A DNA stretch of 27,050 bases from DATGLW01 sp035293965 (GTDB taxonomy: Bacteria > Actinomycetota > Acidimicrobiia > Acidimicrobiales > RAAP-2): assembly GCA_035293965.1 (NCBI GenBank), contig DATGLW010000042.1:1-27050 (forward strand), read 5' to 3'. This document shows, in pieces, positions 7,624 to 15,181 of this stretch; positions within the stretch are counted from its first letter, which is position 1, and every line of letters begins with the position of its first letter. The position numbers and the translations under genes are program-made. Under the pieces are notes generated by a model. The model made no database searches. It was not told the origin of the DNA and saw only the letters and a program-made list of their open reading frames with translations.

Positions 7624-8589
7624 TCAGCGCGGGGGGCGGCTGACCTCGTTGAGGCGCTTCACCGCCTCGTCGGGGAGGGAGAGGTCGAAGCCCTCCAGGT
7701 TCTGGCGGTACTGCTCGTAGGTCCGGGGACCGATGATGACCGAGGTGACACCCCGCCGGCCGGCCACCCACGCGATGGCGACCGCGGTGGGGGTGGCACC
7801 GAGCTCGGCCGCGACCTTCCCGACTTCCTCGGCGATGTGCAGGGCACGGTCATCGGGCCCCTCGAGCCCGGCACGGCCCAGGCCGGCGTAGCGCGCGTAG
7901 CGGCTGCCGGGGGGCAACGGCTCGCCCTTGCGGTACTTGCCGGTGAGGACCCCGCCCCCGAGCGGGCTGTAGGGCATCGTGCCGATCCCCATCCGCTCGC
8001 ACGCGGGCAGGACGTCCTGCTCGATCTGGCGCGCGAGGAGCGAGTAGCGCGGCTGGCTGCTGATGAACCGCACGCCGCCGACCCGCTCCGCCGCCCAGCA
8101 CGACTCGACGACCTGGCTTCCCGTGAAGTTCGAGCAGCCGATGTAGCGGACCTTGCCGGATCGCACGAAGCCCGCGAGCGTGTCCATGGTCTCGTCGATG
8201 GGCGTCGTCGGGTCCCATCCGTGGCACTGGTAGAGGTCGACGTAGTCGGTGCCGAGACGGCGCAGGCTGGCCTCGAGCGCCCGATGGAGGTAGGCGCGCG
8301 ACAGCCCGCGATCGTTGGGGCCCTCGCCGATCGGCATCAGGCCCTTGGTCGCGACCACGACTCGCTCGCGCCGTGAGCGGATCGCCTTGCCCACGACCTC
8401 CTCGGACTGGCCGCCCGTGTACCCGTTGGCGGTGTCGATGAAGTTGTGCCCCGCGTCGAGGAACGCGTCGATGATCCGCCTGGCCTCCGCCTCGCCGCAC
8501 GGGGCGTCGTCGCCCGTGCCGAACATCATCGCCCCGAGGCACACGCGCGAGACCTTGAGGCCGGACGCACCCATGCTCACGTACTTCAC
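7624..8589 (-). CDS. Aldo/keto reductase
   Basis: 321 aa from a GTG at 8589 preceded by GGGAGGGGCC. It is a classic AKR (beta/alpha)8 barrel: start KYVSMGASGLKVSRVCLG, catalytic tetrad D52, Y57 (DTANGY), K82 (VATKG) and H123 (YQCHGWD). The NADPH-site features GCSNF, the SQPRYSLL strand and a late VIIGPRTYEQ motif follow. It reduces aldehydes or ketones with NADPH in the cytosol, and belongs to the AKR groups that resemble potassium-channel beta subunits and YajO/Tas. It is the first gene of a three-gene minus-strand operon. A 108-bp gap before the VOC gene contains a GC-rich imperfect hairpin (about 7590-7620) that might attenuate expression. Substrate unknown. Confidence 0.92.
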   Translation of the reverse strand: MKYVSMGASGLKVSRVCLGAMMFGTGDDAPCGEAEARRIIDAFLDAGHNFIDTANGYTGGQSEEVVGKAIRSRRERVVVATKGLMPIGEGPNDRGLSRAYLHRALEASLRRLGTDYVDLYQCHGWDPTTPIDETMDTLAGFVRSGKVRYIGCSNFTGSQVVESCWAAERVGGVRFISSQPRYSLLARQIEQDVLPACERMGIGTMPYSPLGGGVLTGKYRKGEPLPPGSRYARYAGLGRAGLEGPDDRALHIAEEVGKVAAELGATPTAVAIAWVAGRRGVTSVIIGPRTYEQYRQNLEGFDLSLPDEAVKRLNEVSRPPR

Positions 8590-8625
8590 GGCCCCTCCCG
8601 GCGCTCGCTGGATTTGGACGCGGTC

Positions 8626-8654
8626 ATACTACGCACGCCGGGACCCTCAGGTGG
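8626..8654 (-). promoter_or_regulatory. Candidate promoter of the aldo/keto reductase operon
   Basis: On the minus strand TAGTAT (8631-8626) fits a TANNNT -10 box and would start transcription about 30 nt before the GTG at 8589. The -35 region (CCACCT, 8654-8649) is poor, so only the -10 supports this. Confidence 0.28.
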
Positions 8655-8724
8655 CGCCCGGTGCCCGGCGGCCGCCCTGCGAGGCACCCGCTACTTGCCC
8701 GCCGTTCGCGTGCGCGTTGCGCGC

Positions 8725-8754
8725 CCTCGAGATGAAGCACAGCCCGGCTCGAGG
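8725..8754. other. Perfect 7-bp inverted repeat downstream of tRNA-Cys
   Basis: CCTCGAG (8725-8731) and CTCGAGG (8748-8754) flank 16 bp in the otherwise featureless stretch 8590-8823. It lies about 70 nt past the tRNA 3' end. It could end tRNA transcription, but there is no T-tract and the loop is long. I see no gene in this stretch. Confidence 0.25.
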
Positions 8755-8823
8755 CTTCGGACCCGTCAGGCCCTTCGGCGAGCGCAGCCAGGCGAGCGGC
8801 CCTCGCTCACGATCGGGGCCCCA

Positions 8824-8898
8824 TGGAGGCGGCGGGCGGAATCGAACCGCCGTACGGGGCTTTGCAGGCCCCTGCCTCAACCACTCGGCCACGCCGCC
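8824..8898 (-). tRNA. tRNA-Cys (anticodon GCA)
   Basis: 75 nt with an encoded CCA. Acceptor GGCGGCG (8898-8892) pairs with CGCCGCC (8834-8828). The D arm is GCCGAGTGGTTGAGGC. The anticodon stem GGGGC/GCCCC encloses the loop CTGCAAA, with GCA at positions 34-36. The variable region is GTAC, and the T arm is GGCGG-TTCGATT-CCGCC. The discriminator base is T (U73), the identity base for cysteinyl-tRNA synthetase, which supports the Cys assignment. Confidence 0.97.
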
Positions 8899-8920
8899 AG
8901 GCGTCCCAGCCTATCTGCGC

Positions 8921-9060
8921 CCGCGCCTGCGCATCGTGGGCAGCGCCTGCGCGCCGGGGGCGGCTCCTGCACATCCTGGGCAGCGCCTGCGCACCGTGGG
9001 CAGCGCCTGCACATCCTGGGCGGCGCCTGCGCATCCTGGGCGGCTCCTGCGCAAGGTGGG
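8921..9060. repeat. Seven-unit 20-bp tandem repeat between tRNA-Cys and a glycosyltransferase
   Basis: Seven head-to-tail 20-bp units run without gaps: 8921, 8941, 8961, 8981, 9001, 9021 and 9041 are the unit starts. The consensus is about CAGCGCCTGCGCATCCTGGG, with 1-6 differences per unit; the following 20 bp may be a decayed eighth copy. There are no spacers, so it is not a CRISPR. It begins 22 bp upstream of the mature tRNA 5' end and ends 85 bp before the glycosyltransferase ATG, so it could affect either transcript. The 20-bp period is close to two helical turns. Confidence 0.92.
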
Positions 9061-9145
9061 CGGTCCCTCCACCCGGAGGGGTCGTTGCGCCCTCACCCGA
9101 GGGGCTCCTGAACGGGGCACGGAGCGCCCGTGGTTGAATCGGGCA

Positions 9146-10195
9146 ATGCGCATCGGCCTCATCGCCCCCCCCTGGACCCCCGTGCCACCGCCCCTCTACG
9201 GGGGCATCGAGCTCGTGGTGGACGGGCTGGCCCGGGGGTTCGCCGAGGCCGGTCACGAGGTGGTCCTGTTCACCACGGGCGACTCCACTTGCCCGGTCGA
9301 GCGCCGCTGGGTCCTCGAGCACGCCGAGGGCAGCCGGATCGGCTTCGCGGTGCCCGAGCTCCGCCACGCCATCGCGGCACACGACTCCCTCGTGGACTGC
9401 GACGTGGTGCACGACCACACGCTGGCGGGACCGGCCCTCGCCTGCCGCCGCCCCGTACCGGGGCGCCCTGTCCTCACCACCATCCACGGCCCGCTGGAGG
9501 AGGACCTCGCTGCGCTCTACCTGTCGCTGCACGGCGAGGTGCCGGTCATCGCCATCTCCGAGGCCCAGCGCAGGGACGCCCCCCACGTTCCGGTCGCCGC
9601 CGTGATCCACCACGGCATCGATGCCCGCTCGTTCCCCCTCGGCGACGGGACGGGCGACGCGGAGGGCGAGTACTGCCTCTTCCTCGGCCGGATGGCCCCC
9701 GACAAGGGCGCCCATCGTGCCATCGAGGTGGCCCGGAAGGCCGGGGTGCGCCTCCTCATGGCCGCCAAGATGCGCGAGCCCGCGGAGGTCCGCTACTTCA
9801 CCGAGATGGTCGAGCCGATGCTCGGTCCCGACGCCGTGTACCTCGGTGAGGTCCCCCACGAGCAGAAGGTGGACCTCTTGTGCGGTGCCCGGGCGCTGCT
9901 GTTCCCCATCCGCTGGAACGAGCCGTTCGGGATGGTCATGCTCGAAGCCATGGCCTGCGGCACGCCGGTGCTCGCGTTCAGGGAGGGCGCGGCACCCGAG
10001 GTCGTCGACCACGGCCGGACCGGCTTCTTGTGCGACGACGAGGAGGACATGGTGGCGGCCCTGGCGAAGGTGCCGGGCCTCGACCGGCACACCTGTCGCG
10101 AGGCGGTGGAGGGCTACTTCTCGGTCGACCGGATGGTCGCCGACCACCTCGCACTCTTCGAGTCGGTGCTCGCGGCTACGCCCCGACGAGGCTGA
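9146..10195 (+). CDS. GT4-family glycosyltransferase
   Basis: 349 aa from the ATG at 9146, which gives the typical start MRIGLIAPPWTPVPPPLYGGIE. The two Rossmann halves of a GT-B enzyme are visible: donor-side LFLGRMAPDKGAHRAIEVA near residues 176-194, and the EX7E retaining motif E259-PFGMVML-E267, followed by GTPVLAFREGAAPEVV, the sugar-nucleotide phosphate site. It transfers a sugar from an NDP-sugar to an unknown acceptor, at or near the inner membrane face; I see no signal peptide or membrane helix. There is no Shine-Dalgarno, but TTGAAT lies exactly 6 nt before the ATG, so a leaderless transcript is possible. It is alone on this strand and ends at a shared terminator. Confidence 0.92.
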   Translation: MRIGLIAPPWTPVPPPLYGGIELVVDGLARGFAEAGHEVVLFTTGDSTCPVERRWVLEHAEGSRIGFAVPELRHAIAAHDSLVDCDVVHDHTLAGPALACRRPVPGRPVLTTIHGPLEEDLAALYLSLHGEVPVIAISEAQRRDAPHVPVAAVIHHGIDARSFPLGDGTGDAEGEYCLFLGRMAPDKGAHRAIEVARKAGVRLLMAAKMREPAEVRYFTEMVEPMLGPDAVYLGEVPHEQKVDLLCGARALLFPIRWNEPFGMVMLEAMACGTPVLAFREGAAPEVVDHGRTGFLCDDEEDMVAALAKVPGLDRHTCREAVEGYFSVDRMVADHLALFESVLAATPRRG

Positions 10196-10208
10196 GGCGG
10201 CGGGCACC

Positions 10209-10229
10209 CCCGGGCACCGCTGGCCCGGG
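10209..10229. terminator. GC-rich hairpin between convergent genes
   Basis: CCCGGGC (10209-10215) pairs perfectly with GCCCGGG (10223-10229) around a 7-nt loop. It lies in the 37-bp gap between the convergent stops at 10195 and 10235, so it could terminate both ways. It lacks a T-run, as is common in high-GC actinobacteria. Confidence 0.55.
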
Positions 10230-10232
10230 TCG

Positions 10233-10442
10233 TCAGCCCGAGCGGCGGGCGGCCAGCCACCACAGCGTCGCGAGGACCACGGCCACCACCACCGCGAGCT
10301 TGACCAAGCCCCACACGATGCCTACCACCGCGTGCAGGGCCCAGAACGCGACCAGCGCGCCGACGACGCCGACGCCAACCAGGGCAAGGCCGTCGAGCAC
10401 CCTCAGCCCGCCCTTGCTCTTCGGCTCCACCTCTCGTCCCAT
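10233..10442 (-). CDS. Small hydrophobic membrane protein, 69 aa
   Basis: The ATG at 10442 is preceded by a strong ribosome site (GGGAGG, 4 nt before the ATG), which supports a real gene despite its length. The product has a charged N-terminus (GREVEPKSKGG). A long hydrophobic stretch from about residue 16 to 64 is enough for two membrane helices (near 16-40 and 42-63). It ends in the basic tail ARRSG, consistent with both ends in the cytoplasm. I do not recognise a family. It is divergent from glnD (72 bp between starts) and convergent with the glycosyltransferase. No function is proposed. Confidence 0.72.
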   Translation of the reverse strand: MGREVEPKSKGGLRVLDGLALVGVGVVGALVAFWALHAVVGIVWGLVKLAVVVAVVLATLWWLAARRSG

Positions 10443-10499
10443 GGATCCTCCCGCAGCCGACCGCCTCCGCCCGACTGCGGCGACGCACGGCACCCCCGA

Positions 10500-10508
10500 T
10501 GCTACGTT
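10500..10508 (+). promoter_or_regulatory. Probable leaderless promoter of glnD
   Basis: An extended -10, TGC-TACGTT (TACGTT at 10503-10508), ends exactly 6 nt before the glnD ATG. No Shine-Dalgarno is present, so transcription probably begins at or within a base or two of the start codon. I see no clear -35. Confidence 0.45.
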
Positions 10509-10514
10509 CCCGCC

Positions 10515-12944
10515 ATGGGCGACGTGGCGCTCCGCGACCGGCGGCAGCGCCTGGTCGACCAAGCCGACCTGCACGGCACGGACTTCTGCCGCGCCTATGC
10601 CGGCAGCGCCGACGAGTGGCTGCGGGAGGTCGCCGATCGGGCCACCGGGGGCAGCCACCGCCACCTGGCCCTGGTGGCGGTGGGCGGGTACGGCCGCGGC
10701 GCCCTGTGCCCCTTCAGCGACCTCGACGTCGTGCTGGTGCACGACGGCCGCCGCGACGTCAAGTCGGTGGCGCAGGCGATCTGGTACCCGGTGTGGGACC
10801 AGGGGGTGCACCTCGACCATTCGGTGCGCCGGCCCAAAGAGGTCCTGGCAGCGGCGGCAAGCGACCTCCGGGTCGCGCTCGGCCTGCTCGACGCCCGGCT
10901 CGTGTGGGGCGACCCCAGGGTCGCCGAGCCGCTGCTCGGCGAGGCCCTCGATCTCTGGCGACGGCAGCTCGGCCCCCGGTGGCTGCCGGCCCTGGCCGAG
11001 CAGATGGCCGAGCGGCGCCGGGTACACGGCGACGTCGCCTTCCTGCTCGAACCGGACCTGAAGGAGGGTCACGGGGGCCTGCGCGACGTGAACGTGCTGC
11101 GGGCCCTCGCCGTCTGCGCCCCGCAGCTGGCCGAGGCGGTCGACCTGGCATCTCTCGAGCCGGCGGCGACAGTCCTGACCGAGGTACGCGTCGAGCTGCA
11201 CCGCTCCGCGGGGCGTGCCCTCGACCGGCTCCTGCTCCAGGAGCAGGACCACATCGCCTCGGTCCTGTCCTACGCGGACGCCGACGCGCTCATGGCGGCG
11301 GTGGCCGAGGCGGGCCGTCGCATCGCCTGGGTCACCGAGGGTGCGTGGCGGCGGCGGCGACTGTGGGAGCCGGCCGCCGCGGCGCGCCGGCGGGGGCGAT
11401 GGCAGCGTCGGCCGGGGAAGCCGGTGGGGCCGGGGGAACCTGTGGAACGGGTGGGGCCGGGGGGACCGGTGGGGCCGGCCGGGTCGGCAGGCACTGCGGC
11501 GAGCCCGGCTCCCCGCGAGGTCGAACCCGGGATCATGGTGCTCGACGGCGAGGTCGGGCTCGGGCCCGGGGCGGCCCTCGCCGACGACCCGTCGCTGCCA
11601 CTGCGGGTCGCGGCCGTCGCTGCCGAGCGCGACCTCCCCATCGCCCGCGAGGCCCTCGAGCTCCTGGCGGCGCATGCCCCGAGCCCGCCCGAGCCCTGGC
11701 CCGCGGCGCTCCGCCAGGCGCTCGTCCGCGTGCTCGCCGCCGGCCATGCGGCCGTCGACGCCCTCGAGGCACTCGACCAGGAAAGCCTCCTGGTGCGGTT
11801 CATCCCCGAGTGGGCCACGGTCCGCAACCGCCCCCAGCGCAACGCCTACCACCGCTACACGGTCGACCGCCACCTCCTGGAGGCGGCAGCCAACGCCGCC
11901 GATCGGGCCTGCGACGTGGCACGCCCCGACCTGCTGCTCGTCGGCACCCTGCTCCACGACATCGGCAAGGGATCCCCGGGCGATCACACGGCTGCCGGCA
12001 TGGCAATGGTGGCGACCATCGCCGCCCGCATGGGCTACGCCGACGACGACGTCTCGACCCTCGTGGCCCTCGTCCGCCATCACCTCCTGCTCGCAGATGT
12101 CGCGACGAGACGAGACCTCGACGACCCGGCCACCATCACCACCGTGGCCGGTGCCGTCGGCGACGCCGCCACCCTGTCGCTGCTGGCCGCCCTCACGGAG
12201 GCCGACAGCAGGGCCACCGGCTCCTCGGCGTGGGGGAGCTGGAAGGCCGGGCTCGTCGCCGACCTGGTAGAGCGGACCACCCGCCAGCTCCAGGGAACGG
12301 CCCCCGTCGCGGGCGGGGTCGACACCGCCGAGCACCGGCACCTCGTGGCGGAAGTCCGCGGCGGGAGAGCGCCCGTCGTCGTGGTCGACCCGCCCCAGGT
12401 GCTGGTGGCGGCCCCCGACCGCCGGGGCCTCCTGGCCACGGTGGCCGGCGTCCTCGCCCTCCACGGCCTCGACGTGCGCAGCGCGGATGTCCGCGGCGAG
12501 GACGGGGTGGCGGTCGAGGTCTTCCGGGTCGAGATCGCACGCGGGACGTGGCCCGACAGCGAACGGGTGCGGGCCGACCTGCAGGCGGCCCTCGCCGGCC
12601 GGCTCCACCTCGACCACCACCTGGCCCAGAAGGCCGATGCCTACGCGCCGTCACGCCGCCCGATGTCGGCCCGCCCCGTGGTGCCCAGCGTGGACGCGGA
12701 CAACGCCGCCTCCGCGACCTCGACCGTGGTGGAGGTGCGGGCGCCCGACGAGCTCGGGTTGCTCCACCGCGTCACCCGGGCGCTGTTCGACTCTGGGCTC
12801 GACGTCGTTTCGGCCCGGGTGTCGACCCTGGGCGACGAGGTCGTCGACGCGTTCTACGTCCGCGACTCGACCGGCGCCAAGGTGACCGACACCGACCGGC
12901 TGGCGGCGCTCAGGCGGGCAGTGCTGGCCGCCATCGAGCAGTGA
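10515..12944 (+). CDS. glnD: Bifunctional PII uridylyltransferase / uridylyl-removing enzyme
   Basis: 809 aa. Domains in order: nucleotidyltransferase with GGYGRGALCPFSDLDVVLVHD (about residues 55-75), keeping the GG and DxD catalytic motifs; the GlnD linker with EPDLKEGHGGLRDV (about 183-196); an HD domain with LLHDIGKGSPGDH (about 478-490); and two ACT domains (about 617-700 and 733-808), which sense glutamine. The family adds or removes a nucleotidyl group on PII proteins according to nitrogen status; in Actinobacteria this is often adenylyl rather than uridylyl. A Gly/Pro-rich insert with VGPG repeats (about residues 296-325) lies between the linker and HD domains. glnB and amtB, common neighbours, are not in the window. 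The promoter looks leaderless. Confidence 0.95.
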   Translation: MGDVALRDRRQRLVDQADLHGTDFCRAYAGSADEWLREVADRATGGSHRHLALVAVGGYGRGALCPFSDLDVVLVHDGRRDVKSVAQAIWYPVWDQGVHLDHSVRRPKEVLAAAASDLRVALGLLDARLVWGDPRVAEPLLGEALDLWRRQLGPRWLPALAEQMAERRRVHGDVAFLLEPDLKEGHGGLRDVNVLRALAVCAPQLAEAVDLASLEPAATVLTEVRVELHRSAGRALDRLLLQEQDHIASVLSYADADALMAAVAEAGRRIAWVTEGAWRRRRLWEPAAAARRRGRWQRRPGKPVGPGEPVERVGPGGPVGPAGSAGTAASPAPREVEPGIMVLDGEVGLGPGAALADDPSLPLRVAAVAAERDLPIAREALELLAAHAPSPPEPWPAALRQALVRVLAAGHAAVDALEALDQESLLVRFIPEWATVRNRPQRNAYHRYTVDRHLLEAAANAADRACDVARPDLLLVGTLLHDIGKGSPGDHTAAGMAMVATIAARMGYADDDVSTLVALVRHHLLLADVATRRDLDDPATITTVAGAVGDAATLSLLAALTEADSRATGSSAWGSWKAGLVADLVERTTRQLQGTAPVAGGVDTAEHRHLVAEVRGGRAPVVVVDPPQVLVAAPDRRGLLATVAGVLALHGLDVRSADVRGEDGVAVEVFRVEIARGTWPDSERVRADLQAALAGRLHLDHHLAQKADAYAPSRRPMSARPVVPSVDADNAASATSTVVEVRAPDELGLLHRVTRALFDSGLDVVSARVSTLGDEVVDAFYVRDSTGAKVTDTDRLAALRRAVLAAIEQ

Positions 12945-12988
12945 CCGCCGCGATCGGCCGTTGCGCCGGGACCCGAGGGGGCCCGCGG

Positions 12989-13981
12989 CTACCGCCGGGC
13001 CTCGAAGAGCGGGTGGACCAGCCCGAGCTCCGTCAGGGAGGCCCCGGGACGCAGCGCCTCGGCCACCGACCGTGGGGTCCCGGGCGTGGCGAACACGTAG
13101 AGGTTCCAGTACCGGGCAAGACCGGCCGGCTCGATGTCGCGGTACAGGCGGCGCTCGACGTCGGTCCAGCGCTCGAAGCCGGCCTCGGCGAAGCGGGCTG
13201 TCCACCAGCTGAACGAGGCGATGGTGAGGTGCCCCTCGACGGGGCTCCCCTCGGCGTCCACGGCCAGGTCCGGTACCGGGACGGGGCCGTCGTAGGACGC
13301 CCCGAGGGCCCGGTAGTGCGCCAGCCGGTCGGGACGCACCTTGCCCTCGAAGTGCCCGTCGGGGCCCGACTCGTTGGGGCCGAACGACGGGATGGTGGCG
13401 TAGCACACGCCCCCGCATACCCGCCGCAGCTCCCGCAGGGCCGCCGGCACCTGGTCCGGTTCGAGGTGCTCGAGGACCTCGAGGGCGGTGACGAGGTCGA
13501 AGCAGCCATCCGCGTGGGGGAGCCCCCGGACCAGGTCGCCCACCTCGACGAAGCCCGCGGCGCCGGGCGTCGCGTGGTCGATCGCGTACTGGCTGGCATC
13601 ACACCCGGCCGCGTCGATCCCCAGCTCGCGCAGCGCCTCGACCAGGAAGCCGGTGGCGCACCCGACGTCGAGGGCCCGCGTCACCCGGAAGTTGCGCCAG
13701 AGCAGGTACGCGGCGATGTCGGCGTTGGAAGAGATGCGGTCGTAGGTCGCGTAGCCCGAGCGGCCCTGGCGGTCACCCGACGGGTCTCGACCCTCGCCGA
13801 AGTAGGCGCCGTCGTAGGCCACGGCCCCCCGTCCGCGGCTCGGCCCGCCGGGGCGGCGAAGCAGCAGCCGGGCGCCGGCGAGCACCCGGCGGGCCCGGCC
13901 GAGCACCCGGCGCGCAGCCGCCGGCACCCGGCGACGGCGCGCGGCGCCGGCAAACCGGGGTAGCAGGGGGCGGGCCGTCAC
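12989..13981 (-). CDS. Class I SAM-dependent methyltransferase
   Basis: 330 aa from a GTG at 13981 (another in-frame GTG lies at 13987). Residues 1-50 are rich in Arg and Ala and possibly amphipathic. The methyltransferase core starts near residue 55; motif I is ALDVGCATGFLVEAL (about 103-117). Further core strands follow: CDASQYAIDHA (acidic motif II), DGCFDLVTALEVLEHL (motif IV, about 165-180) and YATIPSFGPNESGPDGH. This resembles methyltransferases in sugar or cell-surface metabolism, but no substrate is evident. It converges with glnD, 44 bp stop to stop, with only an imperfect GC-rich hairpin in the gap (about 12967-12986). It diverges from the DUF4388 gene. Confidence 0.85.
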   Translation of the reverse strand: MTARPLLPRFAGAARRRRVPAAARRVLGRARRVLAGARLLLRRPGGPSRGRGAVAYDGAYFGEGRDPSGDRQGRSGYATYDRISSNADIAAYLLWRNFRVTRALDVGCATGFLVEALRELGIDAAGCDASQYAIDHATPGAAGFVEVGDLVRGLPHADGCFDLVTALEVLEHLEPDQVPAALRELRRVCGGVCYATIPSFGPNESGPDGHFEGKVRPDRLAHYRALGASYDGPVPVPDLAVDAEGSPVEGHLTIASFSWWTARFAEAGFERWTDVERRLYRDIEPAGLARYWNLYVFATPGTPRSVAEALRPGASLTELGLVHPLFEARR

Positions 13982-14082
13982 GAGCACACAGCGTACGGGC
14001 AGGGACCCACATCCGGTGGGAGCGGCTCGGAGCGGGGCCGCCCTTTCTGAGCTGGTCCTGGATGGGGTACCATGGCGCCGGC

Positions 14083-14135
14083 GGCGCAATCGGCGGCGGC
14101 GCAATCGGCGGAGGCGCAATCGGCGGAGGTTGCAA
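14083..14135 (+). repeat. 15-bp tandem repeats running into the DUF4388 ribosome site
   Basis: The element GGCGCAATCGGCGG(C/A)G recurs with AAT at 14088, 14103 and 14118 (period 15). A fourth, diverged copy (GGAGGTTGCAATG, AAT at 14134, one base longer) supplies the Shine-Dalgarno and start codon of the gene at 14135. The array is open in frame with the gene (repeating AQSAE/A), so an upstream ATG at 14072 would also translate it. Confidence 0.8.
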
Positions 14136-15181
14136 TGAGCGGACCGGCGGAAGCTGGGGTGGTCGCGGCCACCCTCTCCGGCTCTTTGGAGTCGTTCTCC
14201 TTCTTCGAGGTGCTCGAGCTCCTCGGCAGGAAGGCCCGAGCCGGGCACCTCAGGGTGACCGGGCCCGAGGCGGACCGCGCCCTGTGGGTCGACGGGGGTG
14301 ACCTCCTCGACGTCGAGGGCACCGGTGAGCGAGCGGTGCTGTTGGAGCTCGCGTGCCTCGAGCAGGGCGAATTCACCTTTACGACCGCCGCCGTGCCCGA
14401 AGGGTGCCCTCGCCGGCCCATCGCGACCGTGCTCGCCGACCTGGAGCCTCACGTCGAAGAGTGGCGCTCCCTGACGGCGCGGCTGCCCTCGGATGCCACG
14501 GTCCGCATGGCCCCCTTCCCCCCGGCGGCCTCCGTGGAGGTGCGAGCCGACCAGTGGTCGTTGCTGGCCCTGGCCGCCACCGGTCGAACGGTCCGTGAGG
14601 TCGTCGAAGCCTCGCCGGCGCCCGCGCTCGAGACCCTCCGTACCCTTCGCGAGCTGGCCGATGCACAGCTGGTGACGGTCGCTCGCCCGGTCACGTCCGC
14701 CCCGTCGCCGTCCCCCTCGTCGCACGAGGTGCCCCCGCCCCTCGCAGGCCCGCCGTCCCCCTCGTCGCACGAGGTGCCCCCGCCCCTCGCAGGCCCGCCA
14801 TCCCCGCCGTCCCCGCCGGCCGGCTGGACTCCCGTCGTCGCCCCGCAGCAGGCGCCGATGGCCGAGCAGGCCGCCGCGCCGAGCCAACGGCGCCCGGCGC
14901 ACCTCGCCTCGTTCGCGTCCGTCCCTTCCGGGCTCCTCACCGAGGTACCCCCCTCGTCCGAAGACGGCGAGGGCGTGCCCGGCGCCGACCAGGATCCGGG
15001 GGCCTCGGCTGCTCAGCCTGTGGTGCCCCTGTCGCCGGTGAGCGGCCTCGACGACGACGATCCCGGCGAGCTGCCGTCCATGGTGACCACCGCGCCCGTG
15101 CCGGTGATGCCCCCACCCATCAGCGGCGACCCATGGTCGTCCTCGATCGGCAAGAGACGGTCACGGCGGTTCGCCGGCTGA
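14135..15181 (+). CDS. DUF4388-domain protein with long Pro/Ser-rich tail
   Basis: 348 aa from the ATG at 14135, chosen for GGAGG 5 nt upstream; an in-frame ATG at 14072 would add 21 repeat-encoded residues but has a poorer ribosome site. Residues about 11-95 match the DUF4388 pattern, LSGSLESFSFFEVLELLGRK then AGHLRV and a GER..LLELACLEQGEFTF segment. A second helical region (about 130-190, WSLLALAATGRTVREVVEAS) looks like a winged helix. The rest is low-complexity Pro/Ser/Asp with a perfect 15-residue duplication, ending in basic KRRSRRFAG. DUF4388 is found in bacterial signalling and gliding/polarity proteins, but its biochemistry is unclear to me. The last 21 bp overlap the convergent dinB end. 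Confidence 0.8.
   Translation: MSGPAEAGVVAATLSGSLESFSFFEVLELLGRKARAGHLRVTGPEADRALWVDGGDLLDVEGTGERAVLLELACLEQGEFTFTTAAVPEGCPRRPIATVLADLEPHVEEWRSLTARLPSDATVRMAPFPPAASVEVRADQWSLLALAATGRTVREVVEASPAPALETLRTLRELADAQLVTVARPVTSAPSPSPSSHEVPPPLAGPPSPSSHEVPPPLAGPPSPPSPPAGWTPVVAPQQAPMAEQAAAPSQRRPAHLASFASVPSGLLTEVPPSSEDGEGVPGADQDPGASAAQPVVPLSPVSGLDDDDPGELPSMVTTAPVPVMPPPISGDPWSSSIGKRRSRRFAG
14710..14799 (+). repeat. Perfect 45-bp tandem duplication inside the DUF4388 gene
   Basis: 14710-14754 and 14755-14799 are identical. Each copy encodes the 15-residue block SPSSHEVPPPLAGPP. The absence of any mismatch points to recent slippage or strong concerted evolution. Confidence 0.95.

Noticed and set aside
8647..8892. 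81-aa open frame beginning MAEWLRQGPAKPRTAVRF on the minus strand
   Set aside because: It reads through tRNA-Cys; this kind of peptide is a well-known false gene call produced by tRNA sequences.
8921..9060. Possible CRISPR array
   Set aside because: The 20-bp units abut with no spacers, the differences are scattered point changes, and there are no cas genes.
12989..14902. 637-aa fusion of the methyltransferase with an upstream region
   Set aside because: The extra N-terminal part is antisense to the DUF4388 gene; the real start is near 13981-13987.
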